A DNA stretch of 36,462 nucleotides from contig CALMYQ010000169.1 in NCBI GenBank assembly GCA_937873655.1, positions 1 to 36,462 on the forward strand, given 5' to 3'. Of this stretch, positions 7,728 through 15,865 are shown piece after piece; position 1 is the first letter of the stretch; each line of letters starts with the position of its first letter. This DNA comes from an uncultured Lewinella sp. (GTDB taxonomy: Bacteria; Bacteroidota; Bacteroidia; Chitinophagales; Saprospiraceae). Made by a program: the position numbers and the translations under genes. A model generated the notes under the pieces. The model made no database searches. It had not been told where the DNA came from and saw nothing but the letters and a program-made list of their open reading frames with translations.

Positions 7728-10700
7728 ATGAGAGTTCTGATGCGGCTATCGCTCGCCGTCCTTTACCTCGGGCTGACGGTTTCTATGCTGAAAGCGCAGG
7801 AAACCTATCCGGTCAACGGGGTACAAGACGAGCGGGAGGGCTTGTATGCCTTTACAAACGCTACGCTTTTCACTAAGTACAACCAGAAAATCGAGAAAGC
7901 CACCCTGCTGATCCGGGATGGAAAGATCGAAGCAGCAGGCGCCAACGTTACCGTGCCGTCGTATGCCATCGTCTACGACCTCAAGGGAAAGTACGTCTAT
8001 CCGGCCTTTATCGACCTGTACAGCAGCTACGGCACCCCTGAGATCCGTCGGGACGCGGCCGGCGGTGGTCGCGGATTCAACCGGACGCAGCAATTCGAAA
8101 CGGATAAACCCGGCGCCTACGCCTGGAACAAGGCTTTGAAACCGGAATTCCGCGCCTATGAAAATTTTACCGTCAGCGCCAAAGACGCCAAAGGGGAGCG
8201 CGACCTTGGATTCGGTGCGGTGCTGACCCATCAAATGGACGGTATCTGCCGGGGGACCTCGGCGGTCGTCCTGCTGGGCGAGGAAAAGGAACACGAGATG
8301 ATCGTCAGTGAAGAGGTGGCCCAACACTTCTCTTTCAACAAGGGAACTTCCAGACAATCCTATCCGGGTTCCCTGATGGGCGCCATCGCCCTCCTTCGTC
8401 AAACCTATTACGACGGGCAATGGTACAAAAACCAGCATGAGGAGGTCAACCTGTCCCTGGAGGCCTGGAACAAGAACCTGGGCCTGAAGCAGGTTTTTGA
8501 GGTCCGCGACTGGCAGGAAGCGCTCCGGGCGGCCAAGATCGGAAAGGAATTCGGCGTCACCTATATCATCAAAGGCGACGGCGACGAATACCAACGCCTG
8601 GACGAGGTCAAGGCAACCGGCTCTTCCTTCATCATCCCTGTAAATTTTCCGGATGCTTTTGATGTGGAAGACCCCTTCGCAGCCCAATCCGTAACCCTGG
8701 CGCAAATGAAGCACTGGGAACTGGCGCCGACCAACGCAGGTCGCCTGGCCAAAGCCGGCGTCAACTTCGCGCTTACCGCTGACGGACTCCGTCGTCCTGC
8801 TGATTTTTACGGCAATGTCCGCAAGGCGATCGCTCAGGGGCTGACGGAAGAGCAGGCCCTCAGGGCCCTGACCGAAACGCCCGCAAAAATGGCCGGTGTT
8901 GAAGCCGAACTGGGCAGCCTGGAAAAAGGCAAATTGGCCAACTTCTTCATCACCAGCGGCCCGGTCTTCGACGAAAAATCACAGATCTATCACGTCTGGG
9001 TGAAAGGTAAGCCGTTCATTCTGAAAGATATCGACGCGCCGGACCTGGCAGGTCAGTATACCCTGACGGTAGGCAGCACGGCCTATAAGCTCAATGTGAC
9101 GGGTACGCCGGAAAAACCGGATATGAAGATCGTGGTCAGCGATACCTCCAGCATCACTGTCAAACAAACCATGAAGAACGGGGCGCTTACCCTGTCTTTT
9201 GAACCCGAGAAAGGAAAGGGCCTGGTCCGCTTGTCCGGCACCGGTGAAAATGGCAAATGGTCCGGCCGGGGGCAGGATCCTTCAGGCGCCTGGCTTGATT
9301 GGAATGCCGTTCGCCAGGGAGACGCCGCCCCGGTCAACGCCGATAAAGCGCCCGGTGAACGCAGGGGAAGACCGCAAGGCGGCGGTGAGAAAAAAGAAGA
9401 AGGCGCTATGGCCAAGGTCACCTACCCGTTCATCGCGTTCGGCCGGGAAACCCTGCCGCAGGCCGGTACTTACCTGATCAAAAACGGCACCGTGTGGACC
9501 AATGAATCAGACGGCATCCTCCAAAATGCAGACGTGCTGATCCGCGACGGCAAGATCGCCCAGGTGGGCAAAAACCTGAGCGCAGCCGGCGCAACGGTCA
9601 TCGATGCTACCGGCAAACACATCACTTCCGGCGTGATCGACGAACACAGCCATATCGCGGCCTCCCGCGGGATCAATGAGGGCGCCCAGGCCAGTTCGGC
9701 AGAGGTGCGCATCGGCGATGTGATCAATACGGAAGACATCAATATTTACCGGCAACTGGCCGGCGGCGTGACTGCCAGCCAGATCCTGCACGGGTCCGCC
9801 AACCCGATCGGCGGCCAGTCCGGCCTCATCAAGCTGCGCTGGGGCTATGCGCCGGAGAAAATGAAGATCGAAGGCGCCGACGGGTTCATCAAATTCGCCC
9901 TGGGGGAAAATGTCAAACAATCCAGTTTTGATGCTTCAACCCGCTATCCGCGGACCCGTATGGGCGTCGAACAGGTATTTGACGACATGTTTACCCGCGC
10001 CGAGGAATACGCCGCCCTGAAAAAATCCGGCAAATCCTACCGCCGGGATCTGGAGCTGGACGCCCTTCAGGAAGTGGTGGAAAGCAAACGGTTCGTGACC
10101 TGTCACTCCTACCAGCAAGGGGAGATCAATATGATGATGAAAGTGGCCGAAAAACACCATTTTCACGTCAATACCTTTACCCATATCCTGGAAGGGTACA
10201 AGGTGGCCGACAAAATGGCCAAACACGGCGCCGGCGGCTCCTCCTTCTCTGATTGGTGGGCATACAAATACGAAGTGATCGAGGCCATTCCCTACAACGG
10301 CGCATTGATGAATGCCCAGGGGGTTACGGTCGCCTTCAACTCCGATGACGCCGAAATGGCGCGCCGCCTCAACCAGGAAGCCGGCAAAGCGGTCATCTTC
10401 GGGGGTGTGCCTGAAGAAGAAGCCTGGAAATTCGTGACCCTGAACCCGGCCAAATTGCTCCACCTCGACAAAAGGATGGGCAGCCTTAAACCGGGTAAAG
10501 ACGCCGATGTGGTCATCTGGTCGGACAACCCGCTGTCGGTTTATGCCAAAGCCGAAAAGACCTTTGTCGACGGCATCAAGTTCTTCGACCGCGAAGAGGA
10601 CGCTCAAATGCAAAAGGAAGTGGCAAGCGAACGCAACCGTTTGATCCAGAAAATGCTGGCCGCCAAACAAGGCGGTGAAGGCACCCAGGCCCCGCGCGGC

Positions 10701-10760
10701 CGCCGGTTCAATACGGAATACACCTGCGACGACCTGGACGACGAAATCTCGGAAAATTGA
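7728..10760 (+). CDS. Tandem two-domain amidohydrolase-family protein, secreted
   Basis: A 1010-residue protein with a signal peptide (about residues 1-24, ending MLKAQ) and two amidohydrolase-superfamily modules (roughly 50-440 and 590-980) joined by a beta-rich, Lys/Gly-rich linker. In module 1 the expected HxH after the first strand reads PAFIDLYSSYG (about 92-102), so the metal histidines are gone. Module 2 keeps HSH (640-642), H793, H813/H819 and a metal-type aspartate in NSDDAE (D873), and ends with LKPGKDADVVIW as in imidazolonepropionase-like enzymes. Module 2 is therefore the likely active one. An in-frame TTG at 7662 would put 22 non-signal residues first, so the ATG at 7728 is preferred. 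The substrate is unknown. The gene is followed by a second degenerate amidohydrolase. Confidence 0.88.
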   Translation: MRVLMRLSLAVLYLGLTVSMLKAQETYPVNGVQDEREGLYAFTNATLFTKYNQKIEKATLLIRDGKIEAAGANVTVPSYAIVYDLKGKYVYPAFIDLYSSYGTPEIRRDAAGGGRGFNRTQQFETDKPGAYAWNKALKPEFRAYENFTVSAKDAKGERDLGFGAVLTHQMDGICRGTSAVVLLGEEKEHEMIVSEEVAQHFSFNKGTSRQSYPGSLMGAIALLRQTYYDGQWYKNQHEEVNLSLEAWNKNLGLKQVFEVRDWQEALRAAKIGKEFGVTYIIKGDGDEYQRLDEVKATGSSFIIPVNFPDAFDVEDPFAAQSVTLAQMKHWELAPTNAGRLAKAGVNFALTADGLRRPADFYGNVRKAIAQGLTEEQALRALTETPAKMAGVEAELGSLEKGKLANFFITSGPVFDEKSQIYHVWVKGKPFILKDIDAPDLAGQYTLTVGSTAYKLNVTGTPEKPDMKIVVSDTSSITVKQTMKNGALTLSFEPEKGKGLVRLSGTGENGKWSGRGQDPSGAWLDWNAVRQGDAAPVNADKAPGERRGRPQGGGEKKEEGAMAKVTYPFIAFGRETLPQAGTYLIKNGTVWTNESDGILQNADVLIRDGKIAQVGKNLSAAGATVIDATGKHITSGVIDEHSHIAASRGINEGAQASSAEVRIGDVINTEDINIYRQLAGGVTASQILHGSANPIGGQSGLIKLRWGYAPEKMKIEGADGFIKFALGENVKQSSFDASTRYPRTRMGVEQVFDDMFTRAEEYAALKKSGKSYRRDLELDALQEVVESKRFVTCHSYQQGEINMMMKVAEKHHFHVNTFTHILEGYKVADKMAKHGAGGSSFSDWWAYKYEVIEAIPYNGALMNAQGVTVAFNSDDAEMARRLNQEAGKAVIFGGVPEEEAWKFVTLNPAKLLHLDKRMGSLKPGKDADVVIWSDNPLSVYAKAEKTFVDGIKFFDREEDAQMQKEVASERNRLIQKMLAAKQGGEGTQAPRGRRFNTEYTCDDLDDEISEN

Positions 10761-10761
10761 T

Positions 10762-10880
10762 TCGATTTTAAGATTGATCCGATTGATCCGATTGATTGGA
10801 TTGTTCGATTGATTCGATTGAAGGCGTCCGTCAGTTGGTTAGGTTAATCGGATCAATTAGAATATTGGATTGATACGAAT
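10762..10880. repeat. Short-period gattgatcc/gattgattc repeat tract
   Basis: The spacer after the tandem amidohydrolase carries degenerate repeats of a roughly 9-base unit (cgattgatt, cgattgatc and variants). The same kind of tract is at 18886-18992. It holds no gene. Confidence 0.7.
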
Positions 10881-10891
10881 CAACAAATCAA

Positions 10892-10934
10892 CCTCCGGCG
10901 GCCGTAGTGACGCCCCAGGCGTTACGAAGGTGGC
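10892..10934. repeat. Dispersed GC-rich repeat (cctccggcggccgtag type), copy 1
   Basis: The stretch starts cctccggcggccgtag and ends cgaaggtggc. Related copies lie at 18910-18941 and 19035-19071, each inside the same 9-base-period AT-rich context. This copy has a longer centre (tgacgccccaggcgtta) that can itself pair (acgcc/ggcgt). Confidence 0.7.
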
Positions 10935-10958
10935 AAATCAACATTACCAAATTGAATT

Positions 10959-12257
10959 ATGATGAAAAATAAGCTCAAATATATTTCCATCCTCTGCTTT
11001 TCGGTACTCGCTTGGCCGTTGGCAGCACAGGCCCCCGTACCGGCGCCGGCTCAATCGCAGCCCATCGCCATTGTCGGGGCGACGGCCCACCTGGGAACAG
11101 GCCAGGCCATCGACAACAGCCTGATCGCGTTTGAGAACGGCAAGATCACGGTTGTTGCGCCGTTTTCCGGTCAGGATCTTTCCAAATACAAGGTGATCCA
11201 GGCGCAGGGCAAACACGTTTATCCGGGATTCATCGCGCCGGATACCAACCTCGGCCTGATCGAGATCGGGCAGACCCCCGCCACCCAGGACTATGCCGAG
11301 ATCGGGGACATCAACCCGAACGTGCGGGCGCTGATTGCCTATAATACGGACTCTCAGGTTACGCCGACCGTTCGCGGCATGGGTGTGCTCATCGCTCAGA
11401 TCGTGCCTTCCAGCGGCGTCCTCAGCGGGCAATCCTCTATTGTTCAGCTGGATGCCTGGAACTGGGAGGACGCCGCTTATCTGGCCGACGACGGGGTACA
11501 TGTCAGTTTCCCTAACCGGCAGCGGTTCTCGTTCGCTACCTTTGGGCTGGATGACAACCCGCAGTACGACGAGCAGATCAAATCGCTGAAAGATTTCCTT
11601 TCGGATGCAAAATCGTATTGCGGCAATAAATCCGCCGGTAAGGAAATCAACCTGAAACTGGAAGCGATGTGCGGCCTGTTCGACGGCAGCAAGCGCTTTT
11701 TTGTGCACGCCAATTCAGCCCAGGATATGACCCAGGCCATCCTTATGGCAAAAGAATACGGCCTGAAACTGGTGATCGTCGGCGGCGCCGATGCCTGGAT
11801 GATGACCGGACAACTCAAGGCCAACAACGTCGCGGTGATCCTCGGCTCGACCCAGGCGCTACCCGGTCGTATCGACGACGATGTCGACCTGCCCTTCAAA
11901 GTCCCGCGGCTCCTGCACGATGCAGGCGTGACCTACTGCCTTGGCCATGAAGGTTATTGGCAGTATCGCAACCTCAGTTTCCAGGCCGGCCAGGCAGTCG
12001 GCTTCGGGTTGCCGTATGAAGAAGCGGTAGCGGCCATCACCTTGAACACCGCCAAAATTCTGGGGATTGCCGACCGGGCCGGCTCGCTCGAAGTCGGTAA
12101 AGACGCCATCCTGTTTGTCAGTGACGGCGATGCGCTGGATTCCCGGAGCGATGTGGTCACCCATGCGTTCATTCAGGGCCGCGAGATCGACCTGAACAAC
12201 AAGCAGAAGGTGCTGTATGAAAAGTTCAGGGAGAAGTATGCCAGAATGAAGAAGTAA
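10959..12257 (+). CDS. Amidohydrolase-like protein lacking the HxH metal motif
   Basis: A 432-residue secreted protein with a signal peptide ending in PLAAQA (about residue 24). The overall plan is that of imidazolonepropionase-like amidohydrolases: an N-terminal beta domain (AHLGTGQAIDNSLIAFENGK), the GKHVYPGFI strand, a late ITLNTAKILGIADRAGSLEV stretch, then GKDAILFV. At the usual HxH position the sequence is PGFIAPDTNLG (about 90-100), so both metal histidines are missing. A later FFVHANSA histidine remains, and GHEGY stands where a metal aspartate is expected. It probably does not bind metals normally and may be a structural or regulatory partner of the tandem protein 198 bases upstream. 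Genes of this paired type are common in Bacteroidetes. Substrate and partner role are inference. Confidence 0.87.
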   Translation: MMKNKLKYISILCFSVLAWPLAAQAPVPAPAQSQPIAIVGATAHLGTGQAIDNSLIAFENGKITVVAPFSGQDLSKYKVIQAQGKHVYPGFIAPDTNLGLIEIGQTPATQDYAEIGDINPNVRALIAYNTDSQVTPTVRGMGVLIAQIVPSSGVLSGQSSIVQLDAWNWEDAAYLADDGVHVSFPNRQRFSFATFGLDDNPQYDEQIKSLKDFLSDAKSYCGNKSAGKEINLKLEAMCGLFDGSKRFFVHANSAQDMTQAILMAKEYGLKLVIVGGADAWMMTGQLKANNVAVILGSTQALPGRIDDDVDLPFKVPRLLHDAGVTYCLGHEGYWQYRNLSFQAGQAVGFGLPYEEAVAAITLNTAKILGIADRAGSLEVGKDAILFVSDGDALDSRSDVVTHAFIQGREIDLNNKQKVLYEKFREKYARMKK

Positions 12258-12262
12258 TGATC

Positions 12263-12316
12263 TCCAACCTCCTCACTTGCCGCCCACTTAAGTGGGCGGC
12301 AAGTGAGGAGGTTGGA
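12263..12316. terminator. Perfect 54-bp palindrome at a convergent gene junction
   Basis: Two 27-base arms meeting at 12289/12290 are exactly complementary with no loop. The left arm begins tccaacctcctcacttgccg. The palindrome starts 6 bases after the forward gene's stop codon. Its right arm encodes the last residues (about QPPHLPPT) and part of the stop codon of the reverse WD40 gene. As RNA from either strand it would form a very stable stem, so it may act as a bidirectional terminator, but no T-run follows on the forward strand. Confidence 0.8.
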
Positions 12317-14372
12317 AATTATAGTAGAACATTTTACCCTCGGCCGTCCCCAACAAGAGTTCATACCCGTTCAGGAAACGGGTCGTGTAGATGTTGTCCT
12401 CGTACCCGTGAAAGGCCAGGGTACACTGGCCGGTAGAAAGATTCCAAAGCCTGAAGGTCTGGTCGTAGGAACCCGAAATGACATACCGGCTATCCGGTGA
12501 AAAGCCTACTCCGTATCCGGTTTGATCGTGCCCCCTCAGCAGGTAGTGGAGCTCCCTGGTAGCGATTTTCCATACCTCGATGTTCTTTCCGCTGAATACA
12601 GCCAGCAACTTGCCGTCGGGGCTGACGGCCATTTCATTGAGGTCGGCCTCACATTTGAATCGCGCGGTTTCTTTCCAGTTGTCCGTGCTGTAAATCCGGA
12701 TATTGCCGTCGCCGAAGCCAATGATAGCGTTATGCTCGTCGGGCGTCAAAACTACCCGGAACGGGCGTTTATCCAGCGGAATTATGGTGGCCGGAGATGC
12801 ACTATCCGGGTTCCAGACCCGCAAGGTAGTATCCCCAACGGAAATGACCTGGCCGGTTGAGTTAAGGTATGCCACTCCGTCCACCCGGGTAGTATGCCCT
12901 TCAAAGGTTTTTTCCTGCAGGCCGTTCCCGAGGTTCCATAATCGTACAATGCCGTCGAAACCTGCGGTGACGAGATGACGGTTGTCCCGGCTCATGTCGG
13001 CGCTGATGGATTTGAAAGGGCCAAGGTCCTTTTGAGGCCTGCCGGTTCGGATGTTGTACAGGGTCAGTTTTTCATCCGAGCAGGCAGCGGCGAAGGTTTG
13101 CCGGTCGGAGGTGACGGGGGCCTGCCAGGGACCGTAATCGCAAACTTCATAGGTGGTAGAAAAGGGTTTGGACAGATCCCAGGTTTTCAGGGCGCCGTCC
13201 AGAGCGGCGGAGATCAGGGTGTCGCCGTCCTTCGACCAGCAGAGTCCCGCAACCGCGGCCGTATGACCGATAAGGCTGAACAGTTTTTGGTGGGTTTCGG
13301 CATCCCATACCTGGATGGTCTGGTCTTCACCGGCGGAGGCGAAACGTTTGCCATCGGGAGTATAAGCCACGGCTTTAATGGTCTTGGTATGTCCCTCCCA
13401 GGGTTCAATGCGGCGGAGCAGTCGACCGGTCTCGCTGTCCAGGAGGTGCAGACGGTGGTCGGTGCTGCCCAGGAGGATGGTCCGGCCGTCCGGGCTCAGG
13501 TCGACACTGTGGAAGGCGTTGTATTCTTCGGGATCCGACAGGTCATAAGTCCAGATCGGGTCGCCGGTGCTGCGGTTGTAGGCCGTCACCACCTCTCCCC
13601 AACAGGATATAATGATGCGATTGCCGTTGTCGGTAAACAAAATGCCTGCCGCAGGGTGCGGTTCGGTCTCGATCTTGATCTGTTCGGCGCCGGTGGCGGC
13701 ATCCAGGATCTTGCCGAACCCCATCACATTGGGCGAGATGGGCCGGAGTTCCCATGATACGACCCCGATCGACCGGTCATCCGGACTGAAACGGACCTGG
13801 TAGATGCCGCGGGAAAAGGCTTTGTTGTTATTCCATACAGCCTTTCGGGAGGATAGATCCCAAAGTATGACGGCGTGGTCGCGCCCTCCTGATGCCAGTT
13901 GTTTTCCGCTGTTGCTAAAGGCGAGGGTACTGACCGCGGTTTTATGGCCGTTTAGTTGCCCTTGGGGGGTCAAACCCGGCCAGTTGTACAACACAATGGA
14001 ACTGTCGGAGCCTGCCGCGGCGAGGGTTTTGCCGTCGGGGCTCATGGCAACTGCCGTGTAGGTTTGGCCTTCCGGCAATTTTATGGTGGACGCGCTTTGA
14101 TCCAGAAAGGCGTTCAGAAATTGCCATTCTACATCCCGGTATTGCTGCGGACAAGCGTCAAGGTAACGTCGGGCCTCACTGATCTTGTTGAGCTGGAGCA
14201 GCGCCTCCGCTGTGGAAATCCGGGCCAGGTAGAGGTCGTAGCCGGCGTCCGGGGTTTGTACCTTTACCGTGCCGCATCCGGTGAGGAGGAGCATGAGGAG
14301 TGATAGGAGGGGTACGGATGCTGCGGTCCTCCGGACCTGACTCTTGCGCTTGCTTGGTGTGTTGTGCTTCAT
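12288..14372 (-). CDS. WD40-repeat lipoprotein
   Basis: A 694-residue protein with a lipobox (LLLTGC, Cys at about residue 33) after an unusually long basic N-terminus, then a helical segment (about 45-90) with TPR-like spacing. About 13 WD40 repeats follow, ending in typical WD/WN dipeptides (VILWDLSS, IQVWDAET, LKTWDLSK, VRLWNLGN, FRLWNLST), enough for two seven-bladed propellers. Such propellers are protein-binding scaffolds; it is probably anchored to the periplasmic face of a membrane. The first 18 codons lie within copy 1 of a 62-bp tandem repeat whose other copies extend upstream, and the last codons lie in the 54-bp palindrome. Both ends of the gene therefore coincide with repeats. 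No catalytic domain is visible. Confidence 0.9.
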   Translation of the reverse strand: MKHNTPSKRKSQVRRTAASVPLLSLLMLLLTGCGTVKVQTPDAGYDLYLARISTAEALLQLNKISEARRYLDACPQQYRDVEWQFLNAFLDQSASTIKLPEGQTYTAVAMSPDGKTLAAAGSDSSIVLYNWPGLTPQGQLNGHKTAVSTLAFSNSGKQLASGGRDHAVILWDLSSRKAVWNNNKAFSRGIYQVRFSPDDRSIGVVSWELRPISPNVMGFGKILDAATGAEQIKIETEPHPAAGILFTDNGNRIIISCWGEVVTAYNRSTGDPIWTYDLSDPEEYNAFHSVDLSPDGRTILLGSTDHRLHLLDSETGRLLRRIEPWEGHTKTIKAVAYTPDGKRFASAGEDQTIQVWDAETHQKLFSLIGHTAAVAGLCWSKDGDTLISAALDGALKTWDLSKPFSTTYEVCDYGPWQAPVTSDRQTFAAACSDEKLTLYNIRTGRPQKDLGPFKSISADMSRDNRHLVTAGFDGIVRLWNLGNGLQEKTFEGHTTRVDGVAYLNSTGQVISVGDTTLRVWNPDSASPATIIPLDKRPFRVVLTPDEHNAIIGFGDGNIRIYSTDNWKETARFKCEADLNEMAVSPDGKLLAVFSGKNIEVWKIATRELHYLLRGHDQTGYGVGFSPDSRYVISGSYDQTFRLWNLSTGQCTLAFHGYEDNIYTTRFLNGYELLLGTAEGKMFYYNFQPPHLPPT

Positions 14373-14714
14373 GTTACAGATATTGCGGTCCTCCGGACCT
14401 GACTCATACTACAGTTTGGCGTTGCATGCTTCATGTTACAGATATTGCGGTCCGCTGGACCTGACTCTTGCGCTTGCTTGGTGTGTTGTGCTTCATGTTA
14501 CAGATATTGCGGTCCTCCGGACCTGACTCTTGCGCTTGCTTGGTGTGTTGTGCTTCATGTTACAGATATTGCGGTCCTCCGGACCTGACTCTTGCGCTTG
14601 CTTGGTGTGTTGTGCTTCATGTTACAGATATTGCGGTCCTCCGGACCTGACTCTTGCGCTTGCTTGGTGTGTTGTGCTTCATGTTACAGATATTGCGGTC
14701 CTCCGGACCTGACT
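14323..14714. repeat. 62-bp tandem repeat, six copies plus a partial
   Basis: Unit boundaries fall at 14323, 14385, 14447, 14509, 14571, 14633 and 14695 (partial). Copies 4-6 appear identical, copy 3 differs at a couple of bases, and copy 2 has a diverged middle (catactacagtttggcg). Copies are contiguous without spacers, so this is not CRISPR. Copy 1 covers the first 18 codons of the WD40 gene, so the array looks like repeated duplication of that gene's 5' end. Each unit also holds a ggtcc-gga-ggacc inverted repeat. Confidence 0.95.
14369..14682 (-). promoter_or_regulatory. Chain of five coupled 21-codon mini-ORFs leading into the WD40 gene
   Basis: On the WD40 strand, ATG codons begin at 14682, 14620, 14558, 14496 and 14434. 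Each opens a 21-codon frame (MKHNTPSKRKSQVRRTAISV plus T; small changes in the two copies nearest the gene) ending in TGA. In every case the TGA overlaps the next ATG as ATGA, and the last overlaps the WD40 start at 14372. Such overlaps are typical of translational coupling. GGAGG occurs 17 bases before each ATG, too far for a normal ribosome site. Whether the mini-ORFs are translated is unknown. Confidence 0.5.
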
Positions 14715-14743
14715 TATCCTCGAATCTTCGAATCCTCAAATCC

Positions 14744-15316
14744 TCAAATATTCACCCTATCGTTCGCCGTTTTCATCAACCCAAGAACAGCCTCGTTTAA
14801 ATCCGCTTCCGACCGGATCGTAACCATATGGGAGATCCTGGCCATGGGGCCGGTGAGTTTTGATTTTTCCAGGCTGTCGGAGAAGGGTATATCGCCGAGG
14901 TCGAGGCCCAGCCGGAGTTCGCCTTTGCGCATATTGACCGCGGCGAATTCCCGTTTTTTCAGGATGGAGACGTACGTTTTTTTGGCCAGGAATGTCACCT
15001 CAGGGTCCCAGTTGAGGATAGCGGCTTGAAGATGGTCGAACAAAGGTCGCATTTCCGGGCATTTCTCAAACTGGTGATCCAGCAGGTTGGCTTCGCTGGC
15101 GTAAACCGGCTTGCCGCCGTTGAGGTGGATGCCGGCCAGCAGGGAAGCGTTCATGTGGCCGAAGCCCTGTTCGGATTTGAGCCAGTTGATAATATCGTTG
15201 CGTTTTTCGATACCGGATTTATGAATGACAGTGAGCCAATCCGCCAGGTTTTTCCCGGTCGAGGCTTTAAGTCCTTCAATGAATTCCTGTTCGATTTCGC
15301 CTGATGTCTTTGTCAT
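14744..15316 (-). CDS. DUF4287/DUF5655 domain protein
   Basis: A 190-residue cytosolic protein. Residues 1-70 match the DUF4287 type (GKNLADWLTVIHKSGIEKRN, then IINWLKSEQGFGHMNASLLA), a small helical module. Residues about 85-185 match DUF5655 (FLAKKTYVSILKKREFAAVN, then RLGLDLGD and a final EADLNEAVLGLM), which has a DNA-binding-transport or DUF1801-like fold. The biochemical role is unknown. It starts 12 bases after the stop of the DUF1761 gene on the same strand, so they probably share a transcript. That transcript could run on through the 62-bp array into the WD40 gene. Confidence 0.88.
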   Translation of the reverse strand: MTKTSGEIEQEFIEGLKASTGKNLADWLTVIHKSGIEKRNDIINWLKSEQGFGHMNASLLAGIHLNGGKPVYASEANLLDHQFEKCPEMRPLFDHLQAAILNWDPEVTFLAKKTYVSILKKREFAAVNMRKGELRLGLDLGDIPFSDSLEKSKLTGPMARISHMVTIRSEADLNEAVLGLMKTANDRVNI

Positions 15317-15328
15317 GGCAATTTGATT

Positions 15329-15730
15329 TTATTTCCAGATCCCGAGGATGAACCCGATAACGGTGAAGTAAATAACGATATATCCGCCGTTAATGAGAAT
15401 ATACCGCCAGGATTTTTGCTCGAACAGCGCGATGGAGGTGAAAATGGCGGCTGCCCACCCGAAGCCGGTGAGGAAGCCCGCGGTGGCGCCCCATTGCCAG
15501 CCGGTCTCCGGGCCGCTGAGGAAGAAAGCCATGTTGTAGGACATCAGATAAGCCAGCAGGAAACTGATGCCGTAGATTTTGGCGGGGTTGGCCGCCTTGA
15601 TCTGTTCGTCGGTGAGGTTGTTCTCCCTTTTCCATGCGTTGTAGAACAGGGCCGGCGAGTACCAGAACGCGCCCAGGGCCATGTTGAACACCGCACAGGC
15701 GAGGACCGCCCAGTGGTTGATGCTTTCCAT
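15329..15730 (-). CDS. DUF1761 family membrane protein
   Basis: A 133-residue integral membrane protein with about four transmembrane helices (roughly residues 5-25, 52-72, 80-100 and 110-131). The N-terminal pattern (NMALGAFWYSPALFYNAW) followed by ISFLLAYLMSYNMAFF is characteristic of DUF1761. Function is unknown; members are often beside stress or AraC-regulated genes. It is the first gene of a probable two-gene unit with the DUF4287/DUF5655 gene. An AraC regulator gene ends 135 bases upstream on the same strand. Confidence 0.87.
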   Translation of the reverse strand: MESINHWAVLACAVFNMALGAFWYSPALFYNAWKRENNLTDEQIKAANPAKIYGISFLLAYLMSYNMAFFLSGPETGWQWGATAGFLTGFGWAAAIFTSIALFEQKSWRYILINGGYIVIYFTVIGFILGIWK

Positions 15731-15800
15731 CGTTTTTTATGGCAAAGGTGGGGACATGTGGTTTAATGGGATAGGAAAAAATTTACCAGAACAGAACGGG

Positions 15801-15862
15801 GGATTGAGGAATTGAAAAATCGAGGAATCGAGGAATCGAAAAATCGATTCAATCAAAAATCG
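15801..15862. repeat. 9-base-period aatcgagga repeat tract
   Basis: Degenerate repeats of a 9-base unit (gaggaatcg / gaaaaatcg) fill much of the spacer between the DUF1761 gene and the AraC gene. The reverse complement (cgattcctc) recurs at 19080-19110. Confidence 0.65.
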
Positions 15863-15865
15863 TTT

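Noticed and set aside
12975..13757. 260-aa forward ORF antisense to the WD40 gene
   Set aside because: It runs opposite to clear WD repeats; the repeated architecture explains the long open frame.
14323..14714. CRISPR array
   Set aside because: Repeats are contiguous with no unique spacers, no leader and no cas genes. The unit overlaps a start codon.
14344..15029. Series of 60-aa and 145-aa forward ORFs over the 62-bp array
   Set aside because: They arise because a 62-base tandem repeat read in three frames lacks stops. The repeated Cys-rich peptides have no gene-like features, and the last one overlaps the DUF5655 gene antisense.
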